Assembly: GCF_001411555.2 (NCBI RefSeq)
Contig: NC_049916.1
Coordinates: 11,993,945 to 12,057,944, forward strand
DNA length: 64,000 bases
Direction of reading: 5' to 3'
Source of the DNA: Juglans regia
Taxonomy: Eukaryota; Streptophyta; Magnoliopsida; Fagales; Juglandaceae
Position 1 is the first letter of the stretch. Each line of letters starts with the position of its first letter. A model generated the notes under the pieces. It made no database searches. It saw only the letters and a list, made by a program, of their open reading frames with translations, and was not told the origin of the DNA. This document shows positions 18,719 through 31,245 of this stretch, one piece after another. The translations under genes were made by a program, and so were the position numbers.

Positions 18719-20048
18719 TGTAACACCCTGTTCCCCAATAAGGTCATTTTTAGAATTTTCGAGGAATTGGTGTGCTACTAAACTTGACTTAAAAACTTTT
18801 CTTACTAATGAAGTGCCAGATACGAAAGATCCCATAAATAAATGAATTCAATCTTTATTAAATAATTAAAATCCAAAAGAGAGTCTATAGAAACACTTAT
18901 TTAAAATCAATAAGGTCTCATGTGCTTATTAAAATAACTTATTAAACTAGAAATCATAAAACTATCATAGAATAAATTATTTAGGCCTCTGCCTTGCCTC
19001 CCTGGGCCAAATCCTGTCTTGCAGCTCTATACTTATAAAAATCCTCACTTGGGGAGGTTAAAACATAAAAACATACAAAAATGAGTCAAATACTCAATAA
19101 ACAACACATCATATAATAAACATAAGGTTTCTTACAAAATATACATACTGATAAATAGGTGTAAATATCATGAACATGAACTTGTCTTTCACTTGTTATA
19201 GGCCGATATCCACTATTGACCCCCGTGAGTTAGGTTTAGCGAATCTATGTAGATTCCAATTTCGTTTATGGCCGCGGGTTGTGGAATCCATACATAAGGA
19301 AGACACACTGGGTGCACTACCAGCATGTACAACCTGTCAATGCAATATGCCCATAACATATGTTATCATCTTCATATCATAACTTAGACCGTTAGGTATC
19401 TTATGATTCATACTTTATCGTAACCATACTTGTATTCTTGTCATATCATAGATTTCAAATGAAGTCGCATTCTTTCATAAAATGTCGTGATGCATGTTTC
19501 CTCACATAAAATCATGATTTTTCATAAATCTTTTGATGCATAACTCATTTCATAAAATAATGATTTTTCATAACTAATTTAATGCATAAATCTTTAAACA
19601 AATCATGGATTTTAATAAAATATTTTATGCATCGAATTTAAAATAAACCATGTATTTTCATTAAATATTTTCATAAAATAAACCATCGAAGTTAACAGGT
19701 TGGTTTCTGTAAGTACTTGAGTAATAGATGGTTAGATGGCTTACATCGAGGGACGGAAGAGTAAAATGTGTGTGCTGTGGTCCATGGTATAATAATCGAG
19801 AGGTAAAGAGAGAACTAATTTAGAGAGAGAGAGAGAGCTGGCGTGAGGGGGAAAGAGAGATTACCGAGAGAGTTGAGGGCTACGCATGGGGTGCTAGGGT
19901 GATGGAGACTCACTGTGCAGTAGAGACCAAATGCTGGCAGCTTCCACAGTCAACTGAGATGTGGAGGCTTGTAATTTCTGTGGGTCATGGTGGGGGTTGC
20001 AAGTGCTCTATTTTGAGGAACAAAAACAAAGCTTGCCATGTGGGGTTG
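18719..20048 (-). mobile_element. LTR K, 3' part, minus orientation
   Basis: The left end TGTAACACCCTGTTCCCC is the reversed 3' terminus. The body resembles solo LTR L: ACTCAATAA, CACTGGGTGCACTACCAG and a GATTCCA...TGGAATC stem (19252-19288). ACTTG precedes it, but the matching right TSD was not found. Solo LTR M is inserted after 20048 and K resumes at 23781. A GA microsatellite lies near 19823-19839. Confidence 0.6.
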
Positions 20049-21205
20049 TGTGATTAGAATTACATCTATGTTTATTTTCATTGCCTTAGTAGTATTTTAG
20101 GGCCATGAGAATATGTCTAGTTGGACTTAGGCCTTAGTTTTGTAGAATAGCAACCCAAACCCAAGAGAAGGTCAACTAAGCCATGCACATTTGGGCCACC
20201 ATAGGGAGCCCAAGCCCAAAAACCTTAGATACATTTGGCCCATGATCCAAACCCTTGCCACTAGTGTTGTGTGTCACACATGAAAAGCACTATCTACCTA
20301 GTTATGATAGTGGGGTAAGGGGGAGAGAGAGGTGTGTTTAGGAAGCCAAAGGAAAGGCTTGCACGCTTACCCTAGTGGGTATGCCACTTGTCATTCATGC
20401 TAGAAGCCTTCTAGAAGACCAAATGACAAGATCACCTAGGAAAAACCAAGGGACATTTGGCCAAGCCCCACCTACACACCTACACCATGCCTCTTGGCAC
20501 AATTTCGAGTTCCAATGTTAATGCTCATGGAAAGTGGTGCCTAGGGAAGATAAAAGGGATGTTTTCAAGGGATTTGCATGGGGAAACCGATGAAACAAAG
20601 AGGGATTTCGAATTTTTGCCTACACTCAAGGTTTCCTTTAGATTTTGCCACATGTCACTCATGCAATGAACTTCTAGAAGAAAAGAGGAAGGGACTTTTG
20701 CACAAAAGACTACTCTACCCTCAAAGTTTCGGCCACCACACTCACAAGCACACTCTGACTTGCCACTTGTCACTTAGGTCACAAAATGTACCAATAACAT
20801 ATGGAAAGTCACCTAGGGAAGAAGCAAAGGAAGATGAAGCAACAACTTGGGAAAAATGAGAAGATAGTGGGCGGCAAGAAGCATGGCACATACCCATGCC
20901 AAGTGTCACTCATGCAAAGGCTTGCTTGTTGGGAAAAGGAAGAGGCATAAGGAAGTTTTACACTTTTACCCTAACAGAGCTATACACTTGGTTAAGAAGT
21001 GGAAGGGGCATAAGAGGCAATAGAGGGTTTCGACCAAAGGGGAGGAACCCCACACACCACCCACATGCATGCACTTTCCCAATCCAATCCAGTGATGGGA
21101 ATTCCAAAGGTCATTTTCGGTTAGAGAGAAGAAGGAAGAAGAAAAATGCCACTTGTCAGACATGCAATGATTTTCAAGTAACCAATGAGGGAAGGGAAAA
21201 AATTC

Positions 21206-21213
21206 TATAAAAG
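21206..21213 (+). promoter_or_regulatory. TATA box of LTR M
   Basis: CTATAAAAGGGG is preceded by purine-rich DNA. It lies about 1.3 kb upstream of SL-a, so both structural modules would be in the transcript leader. Confidence 0.55.
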
Positions 21214-22521
21214 GGGACGAGAGTCACAAGCCTAGGGCTTTTCTTCTTGGCCATTTTTGGATTCTTGCATGTTCTCTCATCTTCTCCACACTTTCTCACA
21301 CTTTCACTTGAAGATTCCTCACTTTCTCTCATTTTCTTTCCAACCAAACAAGGGAGGCTTTACTCAAAGAGGATTTTCGGCACTAGCAAGGAGGAGACAC
21401 GGTGACGACTCAAATTTTCCTTTATTTTCTTCACACACAACACATTTTCAACTCAAGAAGAGATGGGAATCTCTAAAAGGTTCGAATATGGTGAAGCACA
21501 CACGATTTCAACAATTTTTCATATGAAGCAGACTAGGGTTTTCCTAGAAATGTTTGGAGCCAAAAATGGAGGGCACAAATCCTCAATGTAATTGGCCATT
21601 CTTGAGTATTTTCACAATATTTCTATGATTGGCATAAGATCACAAGGAAAACAAAGGGTTTCTTGACTCCAAACCCTAGAAGCCGAATGTTCGAGCCCTA
21701 GTTGTAGCCCTGGAAACCCTCACATACTCAAGAATATGGATTAGAGTTTTTGGAACCCTCATTCTAACTAGTTATATTTCGATTTATAGCTTGCTATTTG
21801 TTTCGTTACGTGGATTTTTGTATACTCAACCTAGTTTGGCTAACATATGTATATGCTTGTGTAAATATCTCATTTTCATTCTCATCTTTGAATGTTATTC
21901 TATGTCTTTGCTTGGTTGAATCTATTTCTTAGACTTGTATAATTTCATGAGAAGATGCCATATGTTTTGGATCCATGATGAAAATGCAATGAATCACATG
22001 CTTGTGTTTCGGTTTTTGCTTGTTGTTATGATGATATGTCATTCATCTTGAAGTTTTGACTATTATGACATTGTATGTTTCGGATTCCTTTGATATTGCC
22101 ATGATTTTATGTTAAATCCATCCATGCCATGACAATTGTTTAGTATGCTTTGAGTATGGAACATGTTAAGCGAAGATTTTCTATGTCACATGCCTCTAAA
22201 GTTTCGGCCTTGATTACTGTTTAATATGCTTCAAGTATGAAACATGTTCAATGAAGATTTACTCTGATTACATGCCTTAGAAGTTTCGGCCATGACATAT
22301 TTGTTATGTTCATGAAGTTGTTTTGGATGTTTCACATGTCCCATGTTAACATGCCATGATTTGAATATGTTATGATCAATGAGTTCATGCAGGATATCTC
22401 ATGTGTCACATGTCTAGTATGAAAAATGTTATGTCTTAAGTCTCATGTCACATGCATTTGGATAAAAGAGTTTTCAAAGAAAAAGAAAAGAGTCAAAAAT
22501 GTTTTATCATGACACCAAATG

Positions 22522-22543
22522 CTAGGACGGGGGATTGTCCTAG
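22522..22543 (+). promoter_or_regulatory. Stem SL-a in LTR M
   Basis: CTAGGAC pairs with GTCCTAG. Relative to A and F, the loop-closing pair changes from T-A to C-G on both sides. Confidence 0.6.
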
Positions 22544-23102
22544 TGGAACTCATCTGTCCACCCTAGAGTGTTTAATAATAGAGTGGTTACCCTTGGGGAA
22601 CTTTTTGGAAAAGATGCTGGAATGAGATAGCACCTAACGCAGTAGGTGCCATGACTAAGACAAGTAACTCGACATAGTACTGTCGTGTTATTATGATATG
22701 AATATGTTTAAGATGTATTCACCACAGTGTACAGACTGTTGATGGTGCGGTAACTAGCAAGAACACGAGGTGCATAGGGGAGCCATGATGTATCCACATG
22801 TGTTATAAGAACAAGGCAATGCGCCTACATGATATGATATGGATCACATGATTTAAATCATGTGATCTGATATGATATGATACGATATGTTTCGGATCAC
22901 GTGATTAACAATATATGAATGATGACAAAAAAATGTTTTACCGAAAAGTTAAAGAATTATGCTACATGTCTTTTGAAAAAGGTCAAGTGCATAAGTCAAG
23001 TTTCTGGTCACGCCATATGTCAAGTACATGTTCACGCATGAATTCCACAGTTTGCCACTTGTATGCTTATGTTAATCATCGTTTGTTGTGTGCTTACTTG
23101 TT

Positions 23103-23162
23103 GAGATTTCTCGAAATCTCATTGTGGTAGTTTCAACTACCGTTCCCCAACCGGAATGGTAG
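23103..23162 (+). promoter_or_regulatory. Stem-loop chain SL-1/2/3 in LTR M
   Basis: SL-1 is GAGATTTC/GAAATCTC (23103-23120). SL-2 is GGTAGTT/AACTACC (23126-23141). SL-3 is CTACCGTTCC/GGAATGGTAG (23137-23162, one G.T pair). SL-2 and SL-3 overlap. Confidence 0.6.
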
Positions 23163-23780
23163 AAGTTGTGACAGATGAAGGAAACCCTGATGATGAAGCG
23201 GAAGAGGACAACACTCCCTCCGAATAGGATAATGCCCAAGATGGAAGTGAGCTCTTCTGAGCCCTCCATCCAGGAATAGTTAGAGACCATTGATTAGAGT
23301 ATTAGTGAAGTACTCAAACTCATTGATGAGTTAAAGCAACTCAGGAACCGTGGTAAGGACCGGTTCCTTGAGAAGAAAGCAAAGCCTGAGAGGCCATGGA
23401 GACTTAATTTTTTTGTGGAAAATGGACACAACTTGAGGTTTTAAACTTTTGTGGAACAATATTTTGGTTGGTCCTGTGTTTTGGGAAAAAAGAACGTATT
23501 CATCCTTTTGGGTATTTTATGAAGTAAAGTCTTTTAATGATGTCAATGTTTGGGTTATGCATAGTTTACGGTACCATGTGCGAAGGCAATTGCTTTAGGC
23601 ATTGCCTAGTTTCACACAAACCATTTATATTCCGCTGCTTTATTTATTGCATACTGCTAGTATATCTAGAATCATTGCATATTATCTGTCATGTACGAGG
23701 GGTATGTAGCCATGTGTTACATGTCCCGACATTTCAGTCACCATCCAATCCTAAGCGGGGGGTGGGGGCACCACAGGTTG

Positions 23781-24936
23781 GATGCATGGAGGAAGAGGAT
23801 TGCGACGGTGGTTGGCTTGGCTTTGGGGTGCTAGTGCATGGTTAGTGGTGTAAAACGGGGCTCTTCATGCAATGGGTTTCACGGTGGCTGAGTATACAGT
23901 GGTGGTGTCTTATGGTTTGGTTGCTGGAGGTGGATGAGCATACAGTGACTCAATGGAGGCCGTGAGGGTGCTGGGCTTGTCATGTGGGGTTGTTGTGTGG
24001 AGGAGCTTGGGTGGCTTTCCTGTAGTTTGGTGGTGATGGACGTAGCTGTCATGGCTGTGATGTTGGTGGGAAGATGGTTTCTTGAGAGGTAAGGGTAGCT
24101 GTGCGTGGGTTCGACTGTGGTGGTCTTATCGTGAGGTAGGTAGCTAAGGAGGGGTCGTGGGGTTGGTGGTGGACTAGAGTTGATCTACGTGGTTTTGGGT
24201 AAACAAAAACTACGCTGGGGCTTGAAGAAGAATGGGATACACATAAAGTGCATGGGGCCTAAGTATATATATAAGGAATCGGTTTAAAGAGTTTTAACTT
24301 AAAGATTATTTGTAGAATTGTAAGCGAGTTCTATTGGATACATGAATTCTAGTGGAAGGTGGAGACGTGCATGGTTTAGGATATGCTTGGATGTTGAGTT
24401 GAGCTCAACTTAGTTAAGTTCTTTATGAATAATAGTGAGTTGAGTAGTGGATGGAGTTATGTGGAGCCCATCTAAACTGAGTTTAAAGTGTGTTTGGATG
24501 TTAAGATGAGTTTATTACTTTTTATGGGAAGTTGAAAAAAGGTTGTGAGTCCCACGTATAAAGATGTGTTAAGTTGAAAAAGGTTTTGGGTCCTACGTGT
24601 AAGGAGGTTTTGAGTTGAGATGAGTTTAGTAATTTGAGAGTTGGATATTTGGATGTTAGACTCAATTTAAAATTAGACTGAGTTCAGCTGAGTCTTGCAA
24701 CCAAACACAGGCTTAGAGTTCAAGAAGGCAGTCGGTTAAAGAGTTTTAAAGTGAAGATGACTTGTAGAGTTGTATCCTTGTGGAGAGAATTTCATTGGAG
24801 TGAATCCTAGTGTAAAGTGGATATGTGCATGAATTAGAGTTTGAGAAGCCAGTCGGTTGAAGAGTTTTAACGGGAGGATAACTTGTAGAGTGTAAAGATA
24901 TTCAAACTCGATGTAAAAATGATCGTGAACATAATG
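23781..24936 (-). mobile_element. Continuation of LTR K with TATA box, ~130-bp repeats and a MITE
   Basis: After LTR M comes GTG/GGT-rich sequence (23781-24180), then a minus-strand TATATATA (24264-24276). Three diverged units of about 130 bp follow, each with CGGTT(T/A/G)AAGAGTTTTAA and TTGTAGA(A/G)T. The first and second are separated by a MITE. K's far end was not found. Confidence 0.5.
24376..24715. mobile_element. Harbinger-type MITE, 334 bp (24379-24712), TSD TTA
   Basis: TTA flanks both sides. The ends GGATATGCTTGGATG and (reverse) GCCTGTGTTTGGTTG are inverted repeats with several mismatches. The interior has the (T)GAGTTGAG words typical of this MITE group and a diverged internal second end at about 24492 (GTGTTTGGATGTTAAGATG), suggesting a nested or tandem copy. 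Confidence 0.65.
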
Positions 24937-26493
24937 TGTAACACCCTGCCTAATTAACCATTTGGATTAATCTTTAAACACCCTTAGATTAAGCTTATGA
25001 TTTTGGGCTTTAAATATATATATTTTTATTTTTTTATTACTATTATTATTATATTATTTTTTATTACTTATTAAGACTTTTAGAACTTTAGGACATTTAT
25101 AGGCCAAGCCTTAGAAGTCTTAAACTACAAGTCTTGGTAGTATGCCCTTGGCCTAAGTATGAGGAAGGCATAAGGCCTTTTGGGCTAAGCATGGTATAAC
25201 TTTGACCCAAGACCCAATTATGTCAAGGTAAGCCTTTCAAGCCCTATCTTTGTGGATCTTGAGGCCTCTCTTAATCCCTCAAAATATGGAAACAATGCCT
25301 CCCATCCACTCAAACCCAAAGCCTTGGACCATTAACCCACACTCATGGACCTTTTAAGCCCCACAAGGCCCATAGCCTTGTTTTGCTACTATTCACTCTT
25401 CAATTTGAAGCCCAATACACCATACCATGGGTTTCTTCAAGCCCATGTCATACCATAGGTACCCAAATTAAGTTTTGAAATTGGGTTAAGACCATTTATC
25501 AAATTACCCATGATTAGTGATATTTAAACCATGTTTTGGAACTTAATTTTCTTTCTTAATCTTTTTAGCCTTTTTTATCTGAAATTTTCTTGTTTCATTG
25601 TTCAATTACATCATTTTTAGATCATAGTAGGACCCTGGATAAAACTCCACATATGTCATTAGAAGAAATGACATATCAAACCCCAAAGTACACCAATCAG
25701 CACACATGTGTGCCCTTTGTGTGCATTGGACTATTTTGCCCTTAAGCCCAATCTTTGTGTGCCTTCTCAAGGGCTATATGCTCTTTAAACAACTCATATG
25801 ATCCCTTTGGACCCATACCAAGCCTCAGACGAAATTGGTTTAAAAAACCAAACCAAAACACCAAAACCGATTCACCTTGGACACTAGTTGGATAGGAATT
25901 AAATTGGTTAAGTTTCAACCTCCCTTCTGCCCATGGCTGAGCCACCACACCATGCCACCTCCATCACCACCCAATCCTCAAGAGGCTGTCATGGTCATCA
26001 TGAGCTTTTGACCAGTTTTTCCCACCCAAAGAAGGCACCAAACCACCTCCATTTTGGCAACCACTTCCCTTCACTCCTTTCATTTGAGCTGCCCCTTAAT
26101 GATCACTTGGAAGCCAACCAAGATCCCTTCCCTCACGTGGAAAGCCTTCCAAGAATGACTTATGACCTGCACAAATTAGCCTTGAAGATGAGACAAGAGG
26201 GTGAGTCAAGGCCATGATCAAAACTTCCCAAGAAAACCACCTTGAACCCGTTAGCCTCATGTTTGGTTTTCGTTGGTTTTTCTTCTCTTCCTTCTGCACC
26301 ACGGCTTGACCAGCACCCTTAGGATCAATGTAGCACCTAAAGTGATGAGGTCATGGTGATTTAGGGCACTATTCACTCTACACAAGTGACACAAGGTGAT
26401 GAAATGTAAGCTAAAAATTCAGCTCCTTACACGACTGCCCATATCACTCAATCCCCATGGACTTAGGCCAACGTCTCCACCCCCTTGGCCACC

Positions 26494-26500
26494 TATAAAA
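26494..26500 (+). promoter_or_regulatory. TATA box of LTR F
   Basis: TATAAAA follows CCCCTTGGCCACC, the same context as in LTR H. A pyrimidine-rich stretch follows. Confidence 0.6.
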
Positions 26501-27887
26501 AGCCCCTCCACCCCCTCATTTCCTCCACACCTCATTTTCAGCTCCCCTTGAGCATTGAGAGCCATCTTCCCCCTTAGTTTTGAGAGAAACTGAAAGGTGT
26601 GTGTGTGCTTGAGTGTTCTTGAAGTTCTTATGACTTCTTGTGCTTGAAGCTTGAGTGGGCTACGAAATTTGTAAGTTTTCTTGCCCTAGATCTTAGTTTA
26701 CATGTCAAGTATTGTTTTCATGTGTTCGATTGAATTTTGGTTAAATTTAGAATAGGTTACCATGCTTGAATCAAAACCAGGTTCCTTAAGAATGGTTTAA
26801 ATGTTTAAATTGTTTTAAGTGGAAATTTTAGCTATGGAATGTCTTAGCATATTTTTATATGATTTATTAATGTCTTAGAATGATCATGGAAATTTTATTT
26901 TTGATTAGAAGAATGCCATGATATGTTTTAATTCTATCTTGTATTGATCATCAAAACACGCATGGGTTTTAAGTAAGTTTGTGATTAAGGCATAAGGTTT
27001 GATTTCTTCCACCTAGGCTTGATGATTAAGCATTTAGAAAACCTTTTGATTGGGATAAGAATGAAAATGCATGTTTTGGGTGAGTTTTGAAAGCATGCCT
27101 TTGTGATTTACACTAGGAACATCAAGCTTGATTAATGAAAGATTAATAAACATTAAGGTTTTTACCCATGATTAAGTATTGGGATGAACTTGCTTACCCA
27201 AAAATTTGCCTTTATCATATCATTAAGGACTATAGTGATTATTTGTGACTAAAGAAAATTGCATAAGCATACATTCATCAAGATCAATAGTTGAAATCAC
27301 ACTAAGGCATTAACTGGAGTGCATGCCAAGGGTTGAGAATGTTTGAGCTAGTTCCACTTTGAAGTTTACAATTCTAAGGGTATAAAGGGTTTTATAATAT
27401 AAAAAATAAGAGGTTCATGAAGTTTGGTTAAATTTGAGATTTGTTTGCAAATAGTAAGAAATTTAGGGCCTTAGTGGCAATTTTAAAAAGTTTAGGGGTA
27501 TTTTTTTAAATACCCATTTTTGAACCCTTTGATTATGAACATCTTCCTTAGAGGTTCAAATCCTAACTTAGTATAACTTTGATTTCAGCTACTACGACCT
27601 TTCAAACTCAGAAAGTTTGTATGTTGGCCTCTAACTTACATCTTGATAAGTTATTTATGATTTATTAATAAATGCCACATTTATGTTATAATTGTCATTT
27701 TGAGCATAAAAAATCATGTTATATGATACATTGAGTGCATATTTACATGACATGTGATATTTTCACCATTTTAGCATATTGCATCTATAAATATTTTTTT
27801 TACATGAAAACTTGCTATCTATGCACATGTCATGAAATAATTATTTTTGACATAGCATAAAAATAATTTTTGTCACGACCCCAAAGG

Positions 27888-27909
27888 CTAGGATGGGGAA
27901 TTATCCTAG
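27888..27909 (+). promoter_or_regulatory. Stem SL-a in LTR F
   Basis: CTAGGAT pairs with ATCCTAG, identical to A, inside otherwise diverged sequence. Confidence 0.6.
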
Positions 27910-28228
27910 TGGAACTCCTTTGTCCACTCTATAGTGTTTAAGAATGGAGTGGTAACCCCTAAGTTGATGAAGAATAATCAATAGGTTTCGAATGAGTTCT
28001 TTTTAAAAAACACTGAAGCGAAGTCAAATATTATGACACTTAAAGCTGATGGGTGTACATGTTATGATGTTATGTTATATTACCAATGCATTGAGAATAA
28101 GTCTGTAGACAACGTAGTTTCAACGTGAGTTGTACTACAGTCACCAACAGGTACTCACAATGCATATGTGGAACTATGACGATACCACACGTTATGATGT
28201 TACGATTAAATATGAATTGCTAATAATG

Positions 28229-29715
28229 ATGAATGATCGGTGCAAAACTGCAAGTGTACAGTATCGTAGTTTTATAGTAAAGTGATGAGAAGAGTATCGT
28301 TCTCTGTGATTGGTAACTTACTTTTGACAAATACTAAAATTATACTAATCTTGACTTTATTTAGAAAAGTCACTTAGATTTTTGTAATTACAAATTAAAA
28401 TAAAATTAATTCAAAGAAAATACTGAAAGGAAAAGAAAGATATTGTTCCAAAATCAAATTAATGAGAAAGAAAACTTCTAGGAAATCGATTTCACCTAAT
28501 CCCTCACTACGCTTTTCTTATCTAACTAATTGAATTTAATTCTCTCTGTTTGTTAGCAAATATCTACAAACATCCAAAAGCCTCTTTCCATAGTCAATTG
28601 AAAATTATTCTTATTCATCATTTTACATAAGAGTATGCAAATTAATAAAGCAAGAAAGCAATATGACCAATGATTTTAATACTACATAGGAACATACAAG
28701 TTTTTCAATCTCTATAATTACCTATGCCGAAATATCCAAGATCTATCCTATAATTCCCTCTTTCGACAACAAATCACAAGATTAAAATCATCTAATTAAT
28801 GGCTAGTTAATTAGAAGCAATAAGCCCAGAATAAATCAAACAAACATAGAAGAGAATTACTTCAAATTAATATAGAAAAGCAAGCATAGTTTGGAACTAG
28901 ACTACATCGTTTTCCTATAATAAAGAAAAATTAGTTCATACTAAAAATTAAATTCAATATAAACAAATTCACCATAATTTTTCTAAGGTAAGAATATAAG
29001 AAAATGAACACAGAAAATGCTCCTCGCAATCCGCAGTGTCGTCCCTTGCAAGCCATAGCGTCTGAAATGAAAAACTTCAAAGAAATGCCCCTCTAAAAAA
29101 CCTCTCCAATTTCGTGCTAATGATATGCTTAAATAGGGTAGGAAAGAAACCCTAATGTCTTCATATTCCTGCACACAAAATCGCCTAAATTTTAGGACTC
29201 AACTTGGCATCCACGTACCTGCTTTAGGAGTTCGAATTTAGAAATCCTTATTAGAGACAACTTTGTAGCCCTTTAAGATAACTATCCAACGCATCAACCA
29301 TCGCATCAATTTGATAATGGAACGGAAAGTTATGAGTAAAATACTAAAGTGTGTCCATGTTGTCTGCTAGGGCGGTTTGGACTCTGATCCAAATTATTCT
29401 CAAACCGCATCATTATTCTTATTTGAAAAGTCCTACACTCATTGAAAGTTCTTAGGTTGTTCCAACGTCTTGTCCACTTGAAAGTCCTTTGAATTCGAAT
29501 GGGCTTGGACTTACTCTTTTATAAACTCTGAAATTAAATATAAAAAGTTGCTCAGGAGTATCCCAAAGTAAATAGAAACTCAACTCAAGAATACACATTA
29601 ATTCCAATGATTTCTATTAATATTTTAGCATTTTAGTCCAATAATAGGGTATTTAGACTAAAGTTTAAAGTTAAAAAATGATAAAATATAAGAAATTATG
29701 CAAGTCATCAATGAA
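28229..29715 (-). mobile_element. Solo LTR G, 1,477 bp (28234-29710), TSD ATGAA, inside LTR F
   Basis: ATGAA at 28229-28233 recurs at 29711-29715. On the minus strand it starts TGATGACTTGC and ends GCACCGATCA. The first few hundred bases match LTR O (46844 onward), for example TATTATTGGACTAAAATGC and TTGGGATACTC, so G is a relic of the same Tat/Athila-type family. A TATTTAAG TATA-like motif is shared too. Confidence 0.92.
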
Positions 29716-29905
29716 ACATTATGATTATTTTCGCCAGTAAAGTGAAAAATGTTCTCTATACAAAAATGTGTGTCTTAGCTTTTTTCTAAAAATGTTAAGG
29801 AACCTAGATGAGAGACACACACTGATTTTCCGCATTTCATGTATTTCATATTTATCATTCTTCATGTATAATTTATCTTTGTGCACGTTGGTTGTTTAAC
29901 TTATT

Positions 29906-29964
29906 GAGATTTCAAGTAAATCTCACCCCTTGTGGACCCATTATCATTCCACTCGGAATGGTAG
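29906..29964 (+). promoter_or_regulatory. Stem-loops SL-1 and SL-3 in LTR F
   Basis: SL-1 is GAGATTT/AAATCTC (29906-29924). SL-3 is TATCATTCC/GGAATGGTA (29942-29963) with one G.T pair, intermediate between the C-G and T-A forms. SL-2 is absent. Confidence 0.55.
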
Positions 29965-30382
29965 AAGCTGTGTTAGGGCTTGAGGAGGATGAATTGGATG
30001 GAACAGTGGATCCAACTGCTTGAGGAGGAGCCAGACCTCGAGAAAAGGCTGGACCTTATCCTAATGTTTATAGCATTAGTCCTTCATGCTCTAGAATGCA
30101 TGAAGCAGTTGATCTAGCTTTGGAGACTTTTTATGATTAGCTGTACCAAGATTATGCTACTATTTGGTTTGAACTTATGATGATTATTAATGCATTGAGT
30201 TGTTTTTAGTTATTCTAGAATAAGTTTTATTTTCAGCTGCGAATATTGCATTCTGTTAGTTGCACTTATAGGGTGCATTGCATATTAACTGTCATGTACG
30301 GGAGTATGTAAGCTTGTGTTACATGTCCTGAAACTCTAAGTCTTTGTCCATCCCAAGTGGAGGTTAGGGGCATCACATAATG

Positions 30383-31245
30383 TAATAAAATATTGATTTA
30401 TTCATGATCAGAAAAGGGGGAAGATTATAGAATATGCAATGAAAATCCTATAACATACCCACAACATTTAGTAATTTACCTCATATTTTCCAGTATTGTC
30501 TTAAAAGCTAACGCACCTCATAGTAGTACACTCACTACGGCGGCACTAAACTGCTCTTCCTGTCCCATTGCTCTCCTGAAATCACTTGCTTTCTTTGAAG
30601 ATCTCCTCTTCTAAGAGTATCTAACACATAGTATCTCAAAAGTGAGGTTTTGGCTTTTAACTTAAGTCATTTATAGAATGATATTGTCAGGTGTCTTTCT
30701 GATGTCCTTTTGACTCTAGACATGCTTGGATAGGGGTCATTTGGTCTCAATCATTCCACTATAGGATGACAGAGAAACACTATTGTGACAAGGCATGTAA
30801 GTCCTTATGGCCTTCCTTAGGTCCAGTCCGTAGTCTCTCATTGAATGAGGGTCCCCCACGTGGCATTGGACCATATCTCTGGGTTCAAATGGTATGGTCT
30901 ATTGTAGCCTTTTCTTTGCAAACCTACTCTAGATGTGACCTTTCAGGTGGAGTGTGGGTTTTTGTGTACGACATTGTTGTCTCTGAGCATTTTCGTGTTA
31001 TTTTGGAAAGATTGTACATTTGTATAAATTTTATCCTTGACCTTTTCTCATTTAAGGCTTGTTCTTCCCCTTTGTACGATTGACACCTTTTCCAAAACTA
31101 TGAGCCTTTTCAGGTGGGTGAAATTCCTTATTACACCCTGTGCTGAGGTGTTTCTGCAAGGCTTCCTCGTCCTTCCGTTCGACTAGCTACACTCTACAGA
31201 CCACTTTCATCATTTTTTCACCAAACCAATAAGGGAAGTCAATTT
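30383..31245. other. Unassigned sequence between LTRs F and D
   Basis: About 860 bp without a supported gene. The 105-codon frame at 30766-31083 has no recognisable domain. The left edge continues the host of LTR F (K-related), and the right edge is the target of LTR D. It may be non-coding retroelement sequence related to the pol fragment at 35.3-36.6 kb, on the minus strand, but I see no direct evidence. Confidence 0.4.

Larger units (their letters stand above)
20044..23780 (+). mobile_element. Solo LTR M, 3,727 bp (20049-23775), TSD GGTTG
   Basis: GGTTG at 20044-20048 is repeated at 23776-23780. The end GGTGGGGGCACCACA matches the family terminus. The start TGTGATTAGAATTAC seems to have lost part of the usual TGTAACACCC end. 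Landmarks are a TATA box (21206), SL-a (22522-22543), SL-1/2/3 (23103-23162) and the terminal block (CATTATCTGTCATGTACG-type words near 23690). No genes are present; the frames in 20.4-21.5 kb are unsupported. Confidence 0.88.
24932..30382 (+). mobile_element. Solo LTR F, 5,441 bp (24937-30377) including inserted G, TSD TAATG
   Basis: TAATG at 24932-24936 recurs at 30378-30382. The LTR starts TGTAACACCCTGCC and ends GGGGCATCACA. Without G it is about 3.96 kb. Landmarks are a TATA box (26494), SL-a (27888-27909), SL-1/SL-3 (29906-29964) and the terminal block (CATATTAACTGTCATGTACG). H is a truncated close relative. No coding sequence was seen. Confidence 0.93.

Noticed and set aside
23431..23435. 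ACTTG after CACA as the right TSD of LTR K
   Set aside because: It lies inside solo LTR M, whose own TSD is exact, so the match is coincidental.
30766..31083. 105-codon plus-strand frame
   Set aside because: No known domain, no conserved start context and no homologous copy in the window; kept as unassigned sequence.
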